Shown here piece by piece: positions 26,581 through 35,315 of a DNA stretch of 64,000 nucleotides (the stretch's first letter is position 1; every line of letters starts with the position of its first letter). Below the pieces are notes generated by a model that saw only the letters and a program-made list of their open reading frames with translations, was not told the origin of the DNA and did no database searches. Position numbers and translations under genes: made by a program. Where the stretch lies: positions 1 to 64,000 of the forward strand of contig JAITGA010000008.1 of assembly GCA_031280955.1 (NCBI GenBank), in the 5' to 3' direction. Origin of the DNA: Lachnospiraceae bacterium. Its GTDB lineage: Bacteria > Bacillota > Clostridia > Lachnospirales > Lachnospiraceae.

Positions 26581-28137
26581 TCACCTAATAATAGTGGTAA
26601 TCCTGCCTGCCGCAGGAGCTTCAAACGGTGAAATCCTCTTTATATATTCATCCAGAGCCTCATCAGCTGTGCCCAGTTCACGCAGAACAGGCAATTCGCC
26701 GAGCATTTGATAATAATCACCCCCGGTCATGACATAGTTTGAGCCGGCAAGGGTGAGAGTCGTCATATCATCGTCAAGCGATAACTCTACTCCGCTATCA
26801 AGGGTAATCGAGATAACACGCTCGCCCGGCGGAGCAATCGGATTGTAAGCGAAGCTAAAACCCGACACATGCAGGAATCTCCCTTGCGGTGATAGCTCAT
26901 GGTCTATAGTTCCATCATTATCCGCAACTATCCCGCTCACGCCATTTTCCAAAGCCTCACGTAACTGAGCGGGAGTAACGGTTTTCACCATCAATGTATT
27001 GCCAAAGGGGAGAATACTGATAATATCCCCTTTAGTAACCATCCCTATGCCAACATCGGCACGGATATCACCACCGTTGGCAATGGCAATGTCAGCGGCG
27101 GCGGCTTCACGATACGCATCAGCAACCAGACTGCCTAGCGGCATTTCCTGTGTCCGCACGCCGGGATTCCTCGCACTCGACATTTCCACCCTTGATTCAC
27201 CTATCGGTTCGCCAAGCATAGCTTCTATCCCCATCATTATCGCCGCCAGCTTCTCAGTGACAGTCGGGTCAGGTGCAATCTCGCTCGCTTCGGCAAAGCT
27301 TATCAAAGATGCCGTCTTGGAAGTGATTTCACCGTTTTCCACCATCACCACAACTTTGCCTATATTGTTGCCGTAATGTCCCGCTTGTGCAATCAAGACA
27401 CCGTTTTCACTAACCCCGTTCGCCAGTCCGCTATGACTGTGACCATCTATTATCACATCTATCCCGGGGACTTCCTGCGCCAGCTCCGCCGAAAGTGTAC
27501 CGTTATACGGCTCGATACCCAAGTGACTTAGGGCAATGACAATATGAACCCCCTGACTGCGCAGATACTCTGTTTTCTCACGCGCCGTTTCGATCGGATT
27601 GGCAAAAGTGAGTCCGCTCACATACTCAGGCATGGCAGAGCCATCTGTCGCTTCGGTCGTAATCCCAAACAATCCGACTTTGACCTCGTCTATTTCGATG
27701 ATTAGCGTATCATCAAGGAACTGTGATCCGTTTTGCTTGATATTCGATGCCAGGAAAGGGAAACCGCCTATCTCGCGCAAATAAACAAGCCGCTCCCAAC
27801 CATAGTTGAACTCGTGGTTGCCTACAGCCATTGCGTTATATCCTGCCCTTCCCATTAGCTCCGCTACATCTGCACCTCGGCTCAGTGTCGCTATCGGAAG
27901 ACCGTGCAGGGCATCGCCCGCATCTACCAAGATAGAGTTCGGTGTACTCAGGTGAATCGCCGCAATCCGGTCAATACCAATGACATACTCGTCATCACCC
28001 AATACCCGCCCATGCATATCATTGGTGTGAAAAATGATGATTTCGGCAGTAGGATTCAGCTCGTTATTGCCGAGGCAAGCGGAAAGTGACAGAATGACAA
28101 ATAATGCTGTTAGGAATATGGATACTTTTTTAGCCAT
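26581..28137 (-). CDS. 5'-nucleotidase/2',3'-cyclic phosphodiesterase family lipoprotein
   Basis: A 518-residue lipoprotein (lipobox LSLSACLG near residue 21). The metallophosphatase domain shows IIFHTNDMHGRV, LVDAGDALHG, VGNHEFNYGW, ALSHLG and IDGHSHSG, giving the full two-metal site. The C-terminal 5'-nucleotidase domain (ARNPGVRTQEMPLGSLVADA) binds the nucleoside. UshA/YfkN-like enzymes release nucleosides and phosphate outside the cell. The exact substrate is not determinable. It stands between the surface-protein gene and a degraded segment. Confidence 0.92.
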   Translation of the reverse strand: MAKKVSIFLTALFVILSLSACLGNNELNPTAEIIIFHTNDMHGRVLGDDEYVIGIDRIAAIHLSTPNSILVDAGDALHGLPIATLSRGADVAELMGRAGYNAMAVGNHEFNYGWERLVYLREIGGFPFLASNIKQNGSQFLDDTLIIEIDEVKVGLFGITTEATDGSAMPEYVSGLTFANPIETAREKTEYLRSQGVHIVIALSHLGIEPYNGTLSAELAQEVPGIDVIIDGHSHSGLANGVSENGVLIAQAGHYGNNIGKVVVMVENGEITSKTASLISFAEASEIAPDPTVTEKLAAIMMGIEAMLGEPIGESRVEMSSARNPGVRTQEMPLGSLVADAYREAAAADIAIANGGDIRADVGIGMVTKGDIISILPFGNTLMVKTVTPAQLREALENGVSGIVADNDGTIDHELSPQGRFLHVSGFSFAYNPIAPPGERVISITLDSGVELSLDDDMTTLTLAGSNYVMTGGDYYQMLGELPVLRELGTADEALDEYIKRISPFEAPAAGRITTIIR

Positions 28138-28231
28138 TTTGCTTCCTTTTCTTTGTAATTGTTTAATCTTCTCTATTATACATTTATTTTTGTCAAATCA
28201 TATCCGGGAATCAAATTTCTATTGCCGTAAA

Positions 28232-28265
28232 ACAAAGGAGCGGCTCCCGTTACTCTGAGAGCCGC
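28232..28265 (-). terminator. Probable terminator downstream of the GPH symporter region
   Basis: Minus strand: GCGGCTC and GAGCCGC (28259-28265 with 28240-28246) around a 12-base loop, then CCTTTGTTTTA. It would end transcripts running from the symporter and the degraded anchor segment. Confidence 0.5.
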
Positions 28266-28350
28266 AAGGGGGATAAATTGGCGGGAGTGGTGTTTGGTGA
28301 CATCTTATGCGCCGTTATCGATGTCACCGTAGTTGTGGCTTATTGAGGGG

Positions 28351-28500
28351 TTAAGCTTTTTGCTTTCTTTGCCACAACCAGACCGCAGCAGCTACCACGA
28401 TCGTTATTAAACCCACCAAGATAATCAACCATGCCGGAAGACCTCGACTGTCATCAGCGTCATCTTCCACCAATGCTAGTATAAGCCAAAACCAACCATA
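28351..28500 (-). pseudogene. Remnant of a membrane-anchored surface protein (C-terminal anchor only)
   Basis: On the minus strand about 50 codons read without ATG after a TGA at 28503-28501, and end in TAA at 28353. They spell an acidic linker (VEDDADDSRG), a single hydrophobic helix (LPAWLIILVGLITIVVAAA) and a basic tail (RKQKA). This is the typical end of an exported protein anchored by a C-terminal helix, and it parallels the end of the surface protein at 24537. With no start or upstream domain it looks like the 3' stub of a deleted gene. The rest of the 428-bp gap holds nothing else but the terminator. Confidence 0.5.
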
Positions 28501-28565
28501 TCAAGGTATCATCATGGTATCGGCAGGGTATCAATTTTGGCGAAATTTATGACACCATTTTTGTT

Positions 28566-29987
28566 CTATAGTATATCTTCAAATCCCTCCGTAGAGAAAG
28601 CTTCTCCATTTCTCTTCTTTTCCAACGCCACAATTAGCAATTCATACTTCTGCTTGGATACAGGGTAGGCGACCAAGAGAAAGATGGCTACAAGCGAAAG
28701 AATCGCCGGGAACAAAGTTGCCAAGGTGAGAATACCAAAAAGTGCGCTTTCTACCTGTACCTCTGCCATGCCGTTATACCCGGAAAATTCCAGATAAAAT
28801 CCCGTAAACGGAAGTGCAAGAGCCATCCCACTTTGTTGGGCAAAACAAGCGAGTGAGGTTATCGAACCGTCTTTTCTTTCTCCTGTTTGAAACTCATCAA
28901 TTTCAACACAGTCATATGCATATCCGATATAGAAAGTAAAAAATGATGATGTTGCAAGAACCAACAATAATGCGTAAACATACATGACGGCAATAGAGTT
29001 GATACCCGTGAAGAAGAAGATAAAGCCAAAGATAATCGACGGTGTCATCGTCACCAACATAACCGGCCGCTTACCATATATATTACAAAACCTAGTGACT
29101 ATCGGCAGAATAAGAACCGTGAACCCGACATAAACGACCCAGAAGAGGGCTTGTTGGGTTTCACTCATACCGACATTGTGAGACATGAAATAAACGACTA
29201 CAGTATTGATCAGGGTGAAGCTAAACGTATATATGAATATCCACGCTGTAATCTTACGAAAACATTTGAGGCGCAGACAATCTTTCCAGATTTTCAAGTA
29301 AGATTGTTTGATTCTTTTCGTTTGCGTCTTGAGGGCAGTCTTTATAGATTCTCTTTCACAATCTTTGAGCAAGTAAATACCTGTGCCGCAAAGTATCAGC
29401 AAAAGTGCGGCAAAGACCACGCCCGTGATTCCCCATGCCTGATAGTCAGAGTAACCTCTGCTGTCCGCCCAATCCCATATCAACATCGGTCCGGAGGCAG
29501 TGAGCAAAAATATCGGGTAATAGAAGAACATCGACATAAACCGCAGTACATTACGTTCGCCATAGTCGGTTGTGATTTCTCCGCCCATCGCAAAATATGG
29601 GATGACAAATAGTGAATACGCTGTACAGACGAATATTGCCACAAAGACATAGTAGATAATCTGTGCTGCCGTGTTTTGAAATGCAAACGGGGAAAACATG
29701 AGGATAATCGAAAACGCTATCGGGACTACACTCACTTTCATCCAGGGAAGTCGCCGCCCCTTTTCCGTCACATGCCGATCTGACATCCCGCCGATAAATG
29801 GGTCGATTATCGAATCCCACAAAACGACAACGAAAAGTACCATCCCTGCCAAGGATGCCCGCATACCCGCGATGTCGGTTAGGTAGAATACGAAATAAAG
29901 AGTCAAGAGATTGTGGGGGATAGTCTCTGCTCCGGTACAAAGACCGTATCCTAGCTTGGTTTTCCACGGCAACTTGTTTGTGTTCAT
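28566..29987 (-). CDS. GPH-family sugar:cation symporter (MFS transporter)
   Basis: A 473-residue, 12-helix transporter. The N-terminal LGYGLCTGAETIPHNLL and WDSIIDPFIGGMSDRH are signatures of the glycoside-pentoside-hexuronide (MelB/XynP-like) symporters, which carry sugars with Na+ or H+. It begins 10 bp after the CDF-like gene, with AAAGGAG upstream, so the two are co-transcribed. It may be a second import route for the sugar handled by the GH2 enzyme, but substrate is not readable. Confidence 0.9.
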   Translation of the reverse strand: MNTNKLPWKTKLGYGLCTGAETIPHNLLTLYFVFYLTDIAGMRASLAGMVLFVVVLWDSIIDPFIGGMSDRHVTEKGRRLPWMKVSVVPIAFSIILMFSPFAFQNTAAQIIYYVFVAIFVCTAYSLFVIPYFAMGGEITTDYGERNVLRFMSMFFYYPIFLLTASGPMLIWDWADSRGYSDYQAWGITGVVFAALLLILCGTGIYLLKDCERESIKTALKTQTKRIKQSYLKIWKDCLRLKCFRKITAWIFIYTFSFTLINTVVVYFMSHNVGMSETQQALFWVVYVGFTVLILPIVTRFCNIYGKRPVMLVTMTPSIIFGFIFFFTGINSIAVMYVYALLLVLATSSFFTFYIGYAYDCVEIDEFQTGERKDGSITSLACFAQQSGMALALPFTGFYLEFSGYNGMAEVQVESALFGILTLATLFPAILSLVAIFLLVAYPVSKQKYELLIVALEKKRNGEAFSTEGFEDIL

Positions 29988-29997
29988 TTTTTCTCCT

Positions 29998-30900
29998 TTA
30001 CTTGTTCGTCAAGACAATAGATACTACGCTGTTGGGTATCTCTTTCGTTATCAACTCTTCCAGTATCGTAAGGGCTGCGTTGATTTCTGTATATGTTCTG
30101 TCCTCGCTGAAACCGATTAAGAGATCAATGTGAATTGTTTGCCCTGAGCTTCTCGTCCTCACCGAGTCGAAACTGTCATAATAATCATTCCCGCCTGCCA
30201 GAGCTTTCATGATTTTGAGCTGAATGTCTTCGTCTGATGTTTTGTCCAGTAAATCATAAATACAGGCTTTCAACGGTTTGACGATTGAAATCATCATGAA
30301 AATCGAGTAGATGATACAAAGAGCCGGCTCAAAGTAAACGGCAAAGGTATAATCACGGAAAACATAGAGAATGATTATTGCCGATAGTGAGATAATGTCA
30401 AAAACGAGATTTTCTGCCAGAACATGGTTTTGGGCATCAATCAACTTGCCTTCTGCCATTTTGCTGACTATCCGTTGCCTGAAAAGCAACCAAACATCAA
30501 ACGAAGTGTTGATTACCTTGAGGATAATCGCCAGCAGCAGTACATCACTCGGTCGGATAGGACTGAGGATGACATAAAAAGATGAAAACAAGACAACAAT
30601 GAGTCCGATATAGAGAAGGATGTTGGTAATCAATCCCCCAAATGATTCAAATTTGCCCAATCCATAATCATATTCCAGGCTTTCATTTTTTGCCAGTTTC
30701 TTGGAAATCACAAACACTATCCATGTTTGCATAAGTAGTGCCAATGAACCGACCGCATCGGCGAAAAGAATCAGCGAACGCCCCATAACCGCAAAAACAA
30801 TCAATGCTGCCAGATTCGGAAATTCCAAAAAGAACTGGGTCAATGCTACATTTTTTTGCTTTTTTAGTGCTTCCTGAGTACTCCCCTTATACTCGGACAT
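29998..30900 (-). CDS. Cation diffusion facilitator-like protein with altered metal-site residues
   Basis: A 300-residue protein with CDF topology: about six helices and a soluble C-terminal ferredoxin-like domain (about 210-300, ending VSIVLTNK). In canonical CDFs, helices 2 and 5 carry paired Asp/His ligands four residues apart. Here helix 2 reads LFADAVGSLALLMQ, with Gly and Leu at the expected ligand positions by my alignment, and helix 5 reads LAENLVFDIISL, with only the final Asp kept. It may use a different substrate or have lost transport. It is co-transcribed with the GPH symporter. Confidence 0.78.
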   Translation of the reverse strand: MSEYKGSTQEALKKQKNVALTQFFLEFPNLAALIVFAVMGRSLILFADAVGSLALLMQTWIVFVISKKLAKNESLEYDYGLGKFESFGGLITNILLYIGLIVVLFSSFYVILSPIRPSDVLLLAIILKVINTSFDVWLLFRQRIVSKMAEGKLIDAQNHVLAENLVFDIISLSAIIILYVFRDYTFAVYFEPALCIIYSIFMMISIVKPLKACIYDLLDKTSDEDIQLKIMKALAGGNDYYDSFDSVRTRSSGQTIHIDLLIGFSEDRTYTEINAALTILEELITKEIPNSVVSIVLTNK

Positions 30901-30982
30901 TTTTTATCCCCCCTCTAGTTACATAGCTCCCCTCAACATTAGTTACATAGCGATTTTTCCGCTTTAAGCGGTGACATCGCCC

Positions 30983-33154
30983 TTATATCTGTGTGCTTTC
31001 TCCCTCCATGCTTTTGCTTTCCCCGGTGATTTTGAGTGCCAGCATAGTTATGTCATCTGCTTGTTCTGCACCATTGGCAAAGATGACAATTTCTCTTTTG
31101 AGGTTTTCGACAAGGTCGTTTAACGAACAGTCTTTGTACTCATTTGCTTTTTCGATGAGACGTGGGTCTGAGAACAAATCCTTCTCGATGTTCTCAGCTT
31201 CGGTAACGCCATCGGTATAGAGGAAAACCACATCACCCACACTCAGGATGATCTCATGCTGTATATATTGCACACCCTCGAACCCCGCGAGAATGAAAGC
31301 TGGTTTTATTTGTAAAAACTCATAATCGCCATCGGCTCTCTTGATAAGCGGGAGATTATGCCCGGCATTGACATATGTAAACCGTCCGCTCGGTATATCC
31401 AGATATCCCATGAAAGCGGTGACAAACATTCCCTCATCGTTATTTTCGCAGAGGATATCGTTGACAGCTGTGAAAACCTCTGCCGGTGACATGCCCGCAC
31501 CGCCGTAGGAAGTGTTTTGGGCATTGTTTTTGATTAGTGTTTTGGCGATAACCATAAATAACGCCGCCGGAACTCCTTTGCCTGACACATCAGCAATCAC
31601 GACTGCCAGCGTGTTCTCATCTACTAGGAAAAAGTCATAGAAATCACCGCCAACTTCCTTTGCCGCTTCCATGGAGGCATAAAGGTCAAAGGAATCCATC
31701 TCCGGAAATGGCGGGAAGATACAAGGAAGCATACTCGCTTGTATCCTGTTGGCAACATCCAGTTCCGCACCGATACGCTCCTTTTCGGCGGTTACTTCAG
31801 TGAGTTTTTCGATATAGTCCTTTAGCTCGGCAGTCATCGTGTTGATACTGCCCGCCAGCCGCTCGATTTCGTCATCTGTCTTAATATTGATGAATGTATC
31901 CAGATTGCCACGGGCTATTGATTCGAGGTTTTTTTCCAATACAGTAATTGGTTTGGTCAAAGAACGGGCAAGCCGATTGGAATAGATTCCGCTCAAAAAC
32001 GCTGTAACAATAAGAAGTACGGCAAATAAAACCACGAGTAAGAGGATAATATTGAGGGTGTGTTCCGCTGATTCTTCTATCATCCCCTCCATGTTGGCAC
32101 GAATGATATTGGCGGGACTGTATACCTCATCCAAGTCGATTAGGGTAACAATACTCCACGGGAATGTTTTGAGGGGAGTGTAGGCAAAAATATATGAGGC
32201 TTCATTTTCACCGCCATCCACGATGCTAAAATCGGTGATGCCCCTGTTGATTTCGCTAATCATCAGTTCCAGTATGTTTCTTAGCTCATTATCATGGAAC
32301 TCATTACTGGAAACGATGATTTCCCCATGCTTACCTACAATAAATGTCGTCTCACTTTCCCATGACCGTCCATCGCTGATAATCCAATCCAAATCTTTGA
32401 GAAACATATCTAGTCCAACCACTCCTGCCAAGTTTCCGTGACTATCGTAAAACGGAGTGGCGCAAGTAACGGTAAGCCCATGCCCCATCGCATCCATGTA
32501 GATTTCCGTCCATATTGTATTGGCAGCTGCTTTGGCGGCAACATACCATGGACGACCTCTTGGGTCGAATGTCTCACCCGGCTCCGGAGCTCTGCTGCCG
32601 CTGATATAAAACCCTTGTTCTGTCCCAAAAAACGATATTGCCGTCCCCAGGCTCTTGTCGATACCATAAATTGCGCCCTGGGCATTTCCCAAAAGCCCAT
32701 TGTAGTATTCGTAGTCGGATGGGTCAATACCGTCTGCGTGCCAAAGCCAAATCATGTTCGGGTTGAGAGGGTTTTCGTTGTATGACTGCGGATTCATCAC
32801 AATATCTTCGACAACACCAGCGAGTATTACCGATGCGCTATGCCATGTTTCCAACTTTGCATCCATCAGCTCGGCGCGTTTGATGGTCAGTTTCTCGGCA
32901 TCCTTACCCGCCATTTGCCCAAACGCTGACATGAAATCCCGAGGGACGGTTTCACCCAGCTCGGAGTACACCGTTTTGGCTTCGTTTCGCAGATATAGGA
33001 TGCCGATGATATTTACCGTGCCAATTACAAGCAAAGAGATAAGCATCGTCGTGAGGGTCAGACGAATGACCTTTTTTTGGATGGAATTACTTTTTTTGTT
33101 CATCTTCATGTTTGGATACCATTTGACACAATTGTTAAATTTTCTCTCATACAT
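30983..33154 (-). CDS. SpoIIE-type serine phosphatase with extracellular Cache sensor and HAMP
   Basis: A 723-residue membrane receptor phosphatase. A first helix (about 30-55), an extracellular double-Cache-like domain (about 60-350; DPRGRPWYVAAK and VVGLDMFLKDLDW are Cache hallmarks), a second helix (about 360-385), HAMP (SLTKPITVLEKNLESIARGN), a coiled coil and a PP2C-type SpoIIE domain (about 475-705; GGDFYDFF, IADVSGKGVPAALFM, YTDGVTEAEN metal ligands). Such proteins dephosphorylate a STAS antagonist in response to an outside ligand. The STAS genes are in the same cluster. Start uncertain: the first ATG has no well-spaced ribosome site; ATGs at residues 16 and 18 are alternatives. Confidence 0.9.
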   Translation of the reverse strand: MYERKFNNCVKWYPNMKMNKKSNSIQKKVIRLTLTTMLISLLVIGTVNIIGILYLRNEAKTVYSELGETVPRDFMSAFGQMAGKDAEKLTIKRAELMDAKLETWHSASVILAGVVEDIVMNPQSYNENPLNPNMIWLWHADGIDPSDYEYYNGLLGNAQGAIYGIDKSLGTAISFFGTEQGFYISGSRAPEPGETFDPRGRPWYVAAKAAANTIWTEIYMDAMGHGLTVTCATPFYDSHGNLAGVVGLDMFLKDLDWIISDGRSWESETTFIVGKHGEIIVSSNEFHDNELRNILELMISEINRGITDFSIVDGGENEASYIFAYTPLKTFPWSIVTLIDLDEVYSPANIIRANMEGMIEESAEHTLNIILLLVVLFAVLLIVTAFLSGIYSNRLARSLTKPITVLEKNLESIARGNLDTFINIKTDDEIERLAGSINTMTAELKDYIEKLTEVTAEKERIGAELDVANRIQASMLPCIFPPFPEMDSFDLYASMEAAKEVGGDFYDFFLVDENTLAVVIADVSGKGVPAALFMVIAKTLIKNNAQNTSYGGAGMSPAEVFTAVNDILCENNDEGMFVTAFMGYLDIPSGRFTYVNAGHNLPLIKRADGDYEFLQIKPAFILAGFEGVQYIQHEIILSVGDVVFLYTDGVTEAENIEKDLFSDPRLIEKANEYKDCSLNDLVENLKREIVIFANGAEQADDITMLALKITGESKSMEGESTQI

Positions 33155-33193
33155 TCCTTGGCGACGAACATATGTTCACGCAGCTTTCATTGC

Positions 33194-33616
33194 CTAGGAA
33201 TAAGCAGGGTGGCGGACACAGGCCTTCTTAATTGTCAGGATGTTTTCATCGTTTTCATAGCGATAACTGATTTCATCCATTAACTTTTTGACCATAAAAA
33301 CCCCCAACCCGCCTATATCACGGTCATCCGCTGGCAGGGAAATATCGGGGTCGGATTTGGCAAGGGGGTTATATGCCATTCCGCTATCGGCAAATGTAAT
33401 CGCTGTCTGCCATAGCTCGCAGGATATGCCAAGGGTGACTTCACCCTCTCCGGCGGGATAGGCGTAGCTTGCGATGTTTACGAAGATTTCTTCAACACAA
33501 ATTCTGATGTCATTTTTGGTCATGGCATCCATTTCTGTATTTATCATCGCTTCATCAACAAATGTTAAGACTTCGTCCAACCTGTCAGTATGTGCCGGTA
33601 CGGTGATTCGTTTCAC
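33194..33616 (-). CDS. RsbW-like anti-sigma/serine kinase ATPase
   Basis: A 140-residue GHKL ATPase. The N-box (ICVEEIFVNIASYAYP), G1 (FADSGMAYNP) and G2 (RDIGGLGVFMVKKLMD) match RsbW/SpoIIAB-like kinases. These phosphorylate a STAS protein and bind a sigma factor or other target. It starts with GTG at 33616, preceded by AAGGAGAGG. It sits between a STAS gene and the phosphatase gene, the standard partner-switching arrangement. No sigma-factor gene is adjacent. Confidence 0.9.
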   Translation of the reverse strand: MKRITVPAHTDRLDEVLTFVDEAMINTEMDAMTKNDIRICVEEIFVNIASYAYPAGEGEVTLGISCELWQTAITFADSGMAYNPLAKSDPDISLPADDRDIGGLGVFMVKKLMDEISYRYENDENILTIKKACVRHPAYS

Positions 33617-33629
33617 ACCCTCTCCTTTG

Positions 33630-33977
33630 CTATTTCATCAGTAATTCATCCAGAGCCGTCATACCGATTACATTTCGTACCGTCTCTGACGGGTTCTCAA
33701 TCTTTAGTGTCCCGCCTATGCGCCGCAACTTTTTGTAGGTGGCGAGTATCACCCTGATACCCGCTGAGGTAAATATTTTCACAAAGCACATATTAATAAC
33801 GAGATAAGTACAGCCTGCCCCGAGTGCTTTGTTAAGTATATATTCTACGTGTGAAGCCTCACTCATGGTAACACGCCCTCTCATGGTAAAAAAGTAACTC
33901 GTCCCCATTCGCCTGTCTTCCGTGAATGAAAAATCGTTTCCATCACCTTTCTTTGCCGTTAGTCCTCTTGAATACAT
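33630..33977 (-). CDS. STAS domain anti-sigma factor antagonist
   Basis: A 115-residue STAS protein. The core VINMCFVKIFTSAGIRVILATY holds the conserved TSAG, whose Ser is the site phosphorylated in SpoIIAA/RsbV. The N-terminal 20 residues are a nonconserved extension. It lies 13 bp before the RsbW-like gene and would be its direct substrate, with the SpoIIE-type protein as the opposing phosphatase. Confidence 0.88.
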   Translation of the reverse strand: MYSRGLTAKKGDGNDFSFTEDRRMGTSYFFTMRGRVTMSEASHVEYILNKALGAGCTYLVINMCFVKIFTSAGIRVILATYKKLRRIGGTLKIENPSETVRNVIGMTALDELLMK

Positions 33978-33996
33978 GGTGGTTTCCTCTTCCTCT

Positions 33997-34557
33997 TCAA
34001 AACTCTATGACTGCTATCATCAATACTTTACCTGACTTAACGCCGATGACCATGTCCTTTGCCAATGTGGCGATGATCGATTTCTCCAGGCCGTCCCATT
34101 GCTCATCATCCGGTTTCTTCGGGTGTTCCTCATGAAAGTCCGAGAGAGCAAAATAGCTCACCAATCCCATGCTGTCGTAATGAGGAACATAAACACGGTC
34201 GTATTCGTGTTCATCCATAATAAGACTTTCAAAAATGCCGCTTATTTTGCCGAAAAAGCCCTTTTCTGCTTTGTTTTCGCCTTTAGATGACAACGAAACC
34301 AACTTGTCCCTCTGACTGGATTTGACAAAGGTAGCCGCACTAAGATTTAAGGTGAAACGCCGCCAATCTGTCTTTTCAATGAAGAACTCATACCTTAGAT
34401 TTTCAAACATGCGGACGGTCAAGCCCAGCATTTCCTCTGCTAACAGGCGTAGCTTTCCCATATCTTCAGGGTGTAAATCACAGAATACTCCCAACTTATC
34501 AATTTGGGCGAGTATATGTTCAATGCCGTGTTCGTGGGTATAGATATCTGATTTCAT
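33997..34557 (-). CDS. Unrecognised protein of the partner-switching cluster (possible degenerate GHKL fold)
   Basis: A 186-residue cytoplasmic protein. Residues about 32-52 (GKLRLLAEEMLGLTVRMFEN) look like a GHKL N-box helix with the catalytic Glu but without the usual Asn, and no G1/G2 nucleotide loop is visible; the C-terminus (KDMVIGVKSGKVLMIAVIEF) resembles a final beta strand. I do not recognise a named family. It sits between two STAS genes with short spacing, so it probably takes part in the same switch, perhaps as a binding-only partner. Confidence 0.65.
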   Translation of the reverse strand: MKSDIYTHEHGIEHILAQIDKLGVFCDLHPEDMGKLRLLAEEMLGLTVRMFENLRYEFFIEKTDWRRFTLNLSAATFVKSSQRDKLVSLSSKGENKAEKGFFGKISGIFESLIMDEHEYDRVYVPHYDSMGLVSYFALSDFHEEHPKKPDDEQWDGLEKSIIATLAKDMVIGVKSGKVLMIAVIEF

Positions 34558-34572
34558 AAACCCTCTCTTCTG

Positions 34573-34872
34573 CTATACAATATTCAAGATGCCTGAAAAT
34601 CCGGTGATGTTTAGAACTTCCATCACCTGAGAGGATATATTTTTAACTATCATCTTTTTTTCTGCTGTATTGGCACTCTTTTGACCCATCAATAATACAC
34701 GCAGTCCCGCCGATGAAACATAGCTAACTTCGGCAAAATCGAGTTCAACTTTTTCACACAAGCTTATCGCTTCTACCAAAACCGTTTGCAATTGGGGGGA
34801 TGTAATCGTATCTATCCGCCCGATTATGCTGAGTGTTTCGGTGTCATCTGTTTTCATTCTGATAATTTCCAT
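34573..34872 (-). CDS. STAS domain protein
   Basis: A 99-residue STAS protein, the first gene of the cluster. ELDFAEVSYVSSAGLRVLLM carries the conserved SSAG with the candidate phospho-Ser. The ATG at 34872 is preferred over the longer frame because AGGAG lies 8 bases upstream and STAS folds begin there (MEIIRMKTDDTETLSIIGRI). Two different STAS proteins with one kinase suggest either two inputs or two outputs. Confidence 0.85.
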   Translation of the reverse strand: MEIIRMKTDDTETLSIIGRIDTITSPQLQTVLVEAISLCEKVELDFAEVSYVSSAGLRVLLMGQKSANTAEKKMIVKNISSQVMEVLNITGFSGILNIV

Positions 34873-35249
34873 AATTCTTTCTCCTACCGTGGTTTGGGCT
34901 AAAATACCCGCCTCGTGCATCATTAGACATCTTGCGTAACTCAGAACGAAAGTCCGCCGTGAACGGGTTGCGCAAGCAATCTTTTACTGCTCCAACAACT
35001 ATGCCTTGCGTACCAAGAATGCGATTTTTCGTCACCGCTCAAATACGTAAGGTTTAATTGTCGGAGTACAACTGAGAGAAGGAGTGAGCTGACGTATTAT
35101 GTCAGGAATAGAAAAATTATATTCGCCAAGAGCACACCTAGTTATCTCTAAGAAGTTTGTCAACCCACCCTCTCATCAGATATCTCTATTTTAGCGAAAA
35201 CCATTTTTGCAAAAAGTCCCCGTGGGGGTATAGTTGTAAAATTATTTTC

Positions 35250-35278
35250 TTGATTTTGAAATTACATTACTTTATAAT
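35250..35278 (+). promoter_or_regulatory. Sigma-A promoter of the LuxR/MalT-like gene
   Basis: TTGATT (35250-35255), a 17-base spacer and a perfect TATAAT (35273-35278). A small GC palindrome, CCCCGTGGGG, lies about 25 bases upstream of the -35 box and could be an operator. Of the divergent gap 34873-35315 only this promoter region has visible structure. Confidence 0.65.
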
Positions 35279-35315
35279 GTTTATCAGAGCAAAAACAGAG
35301 CGGAGGTTTACCATT

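Noticed and set aside
30300-30600. Plus-strand ORFs opposite long minus-strand genes
   Set aside because: They mirror real genes on the other strand, with no homology, no ribosome sites and no neighbours on that strand.
35157-35315. Longer N-terminus of the MalT-like regulator
   Set aside because: It lies upstream of or across a consensus promoter, has no ribosome site, and contains a low-complexity hydrophobic stretch unrelated to the family.
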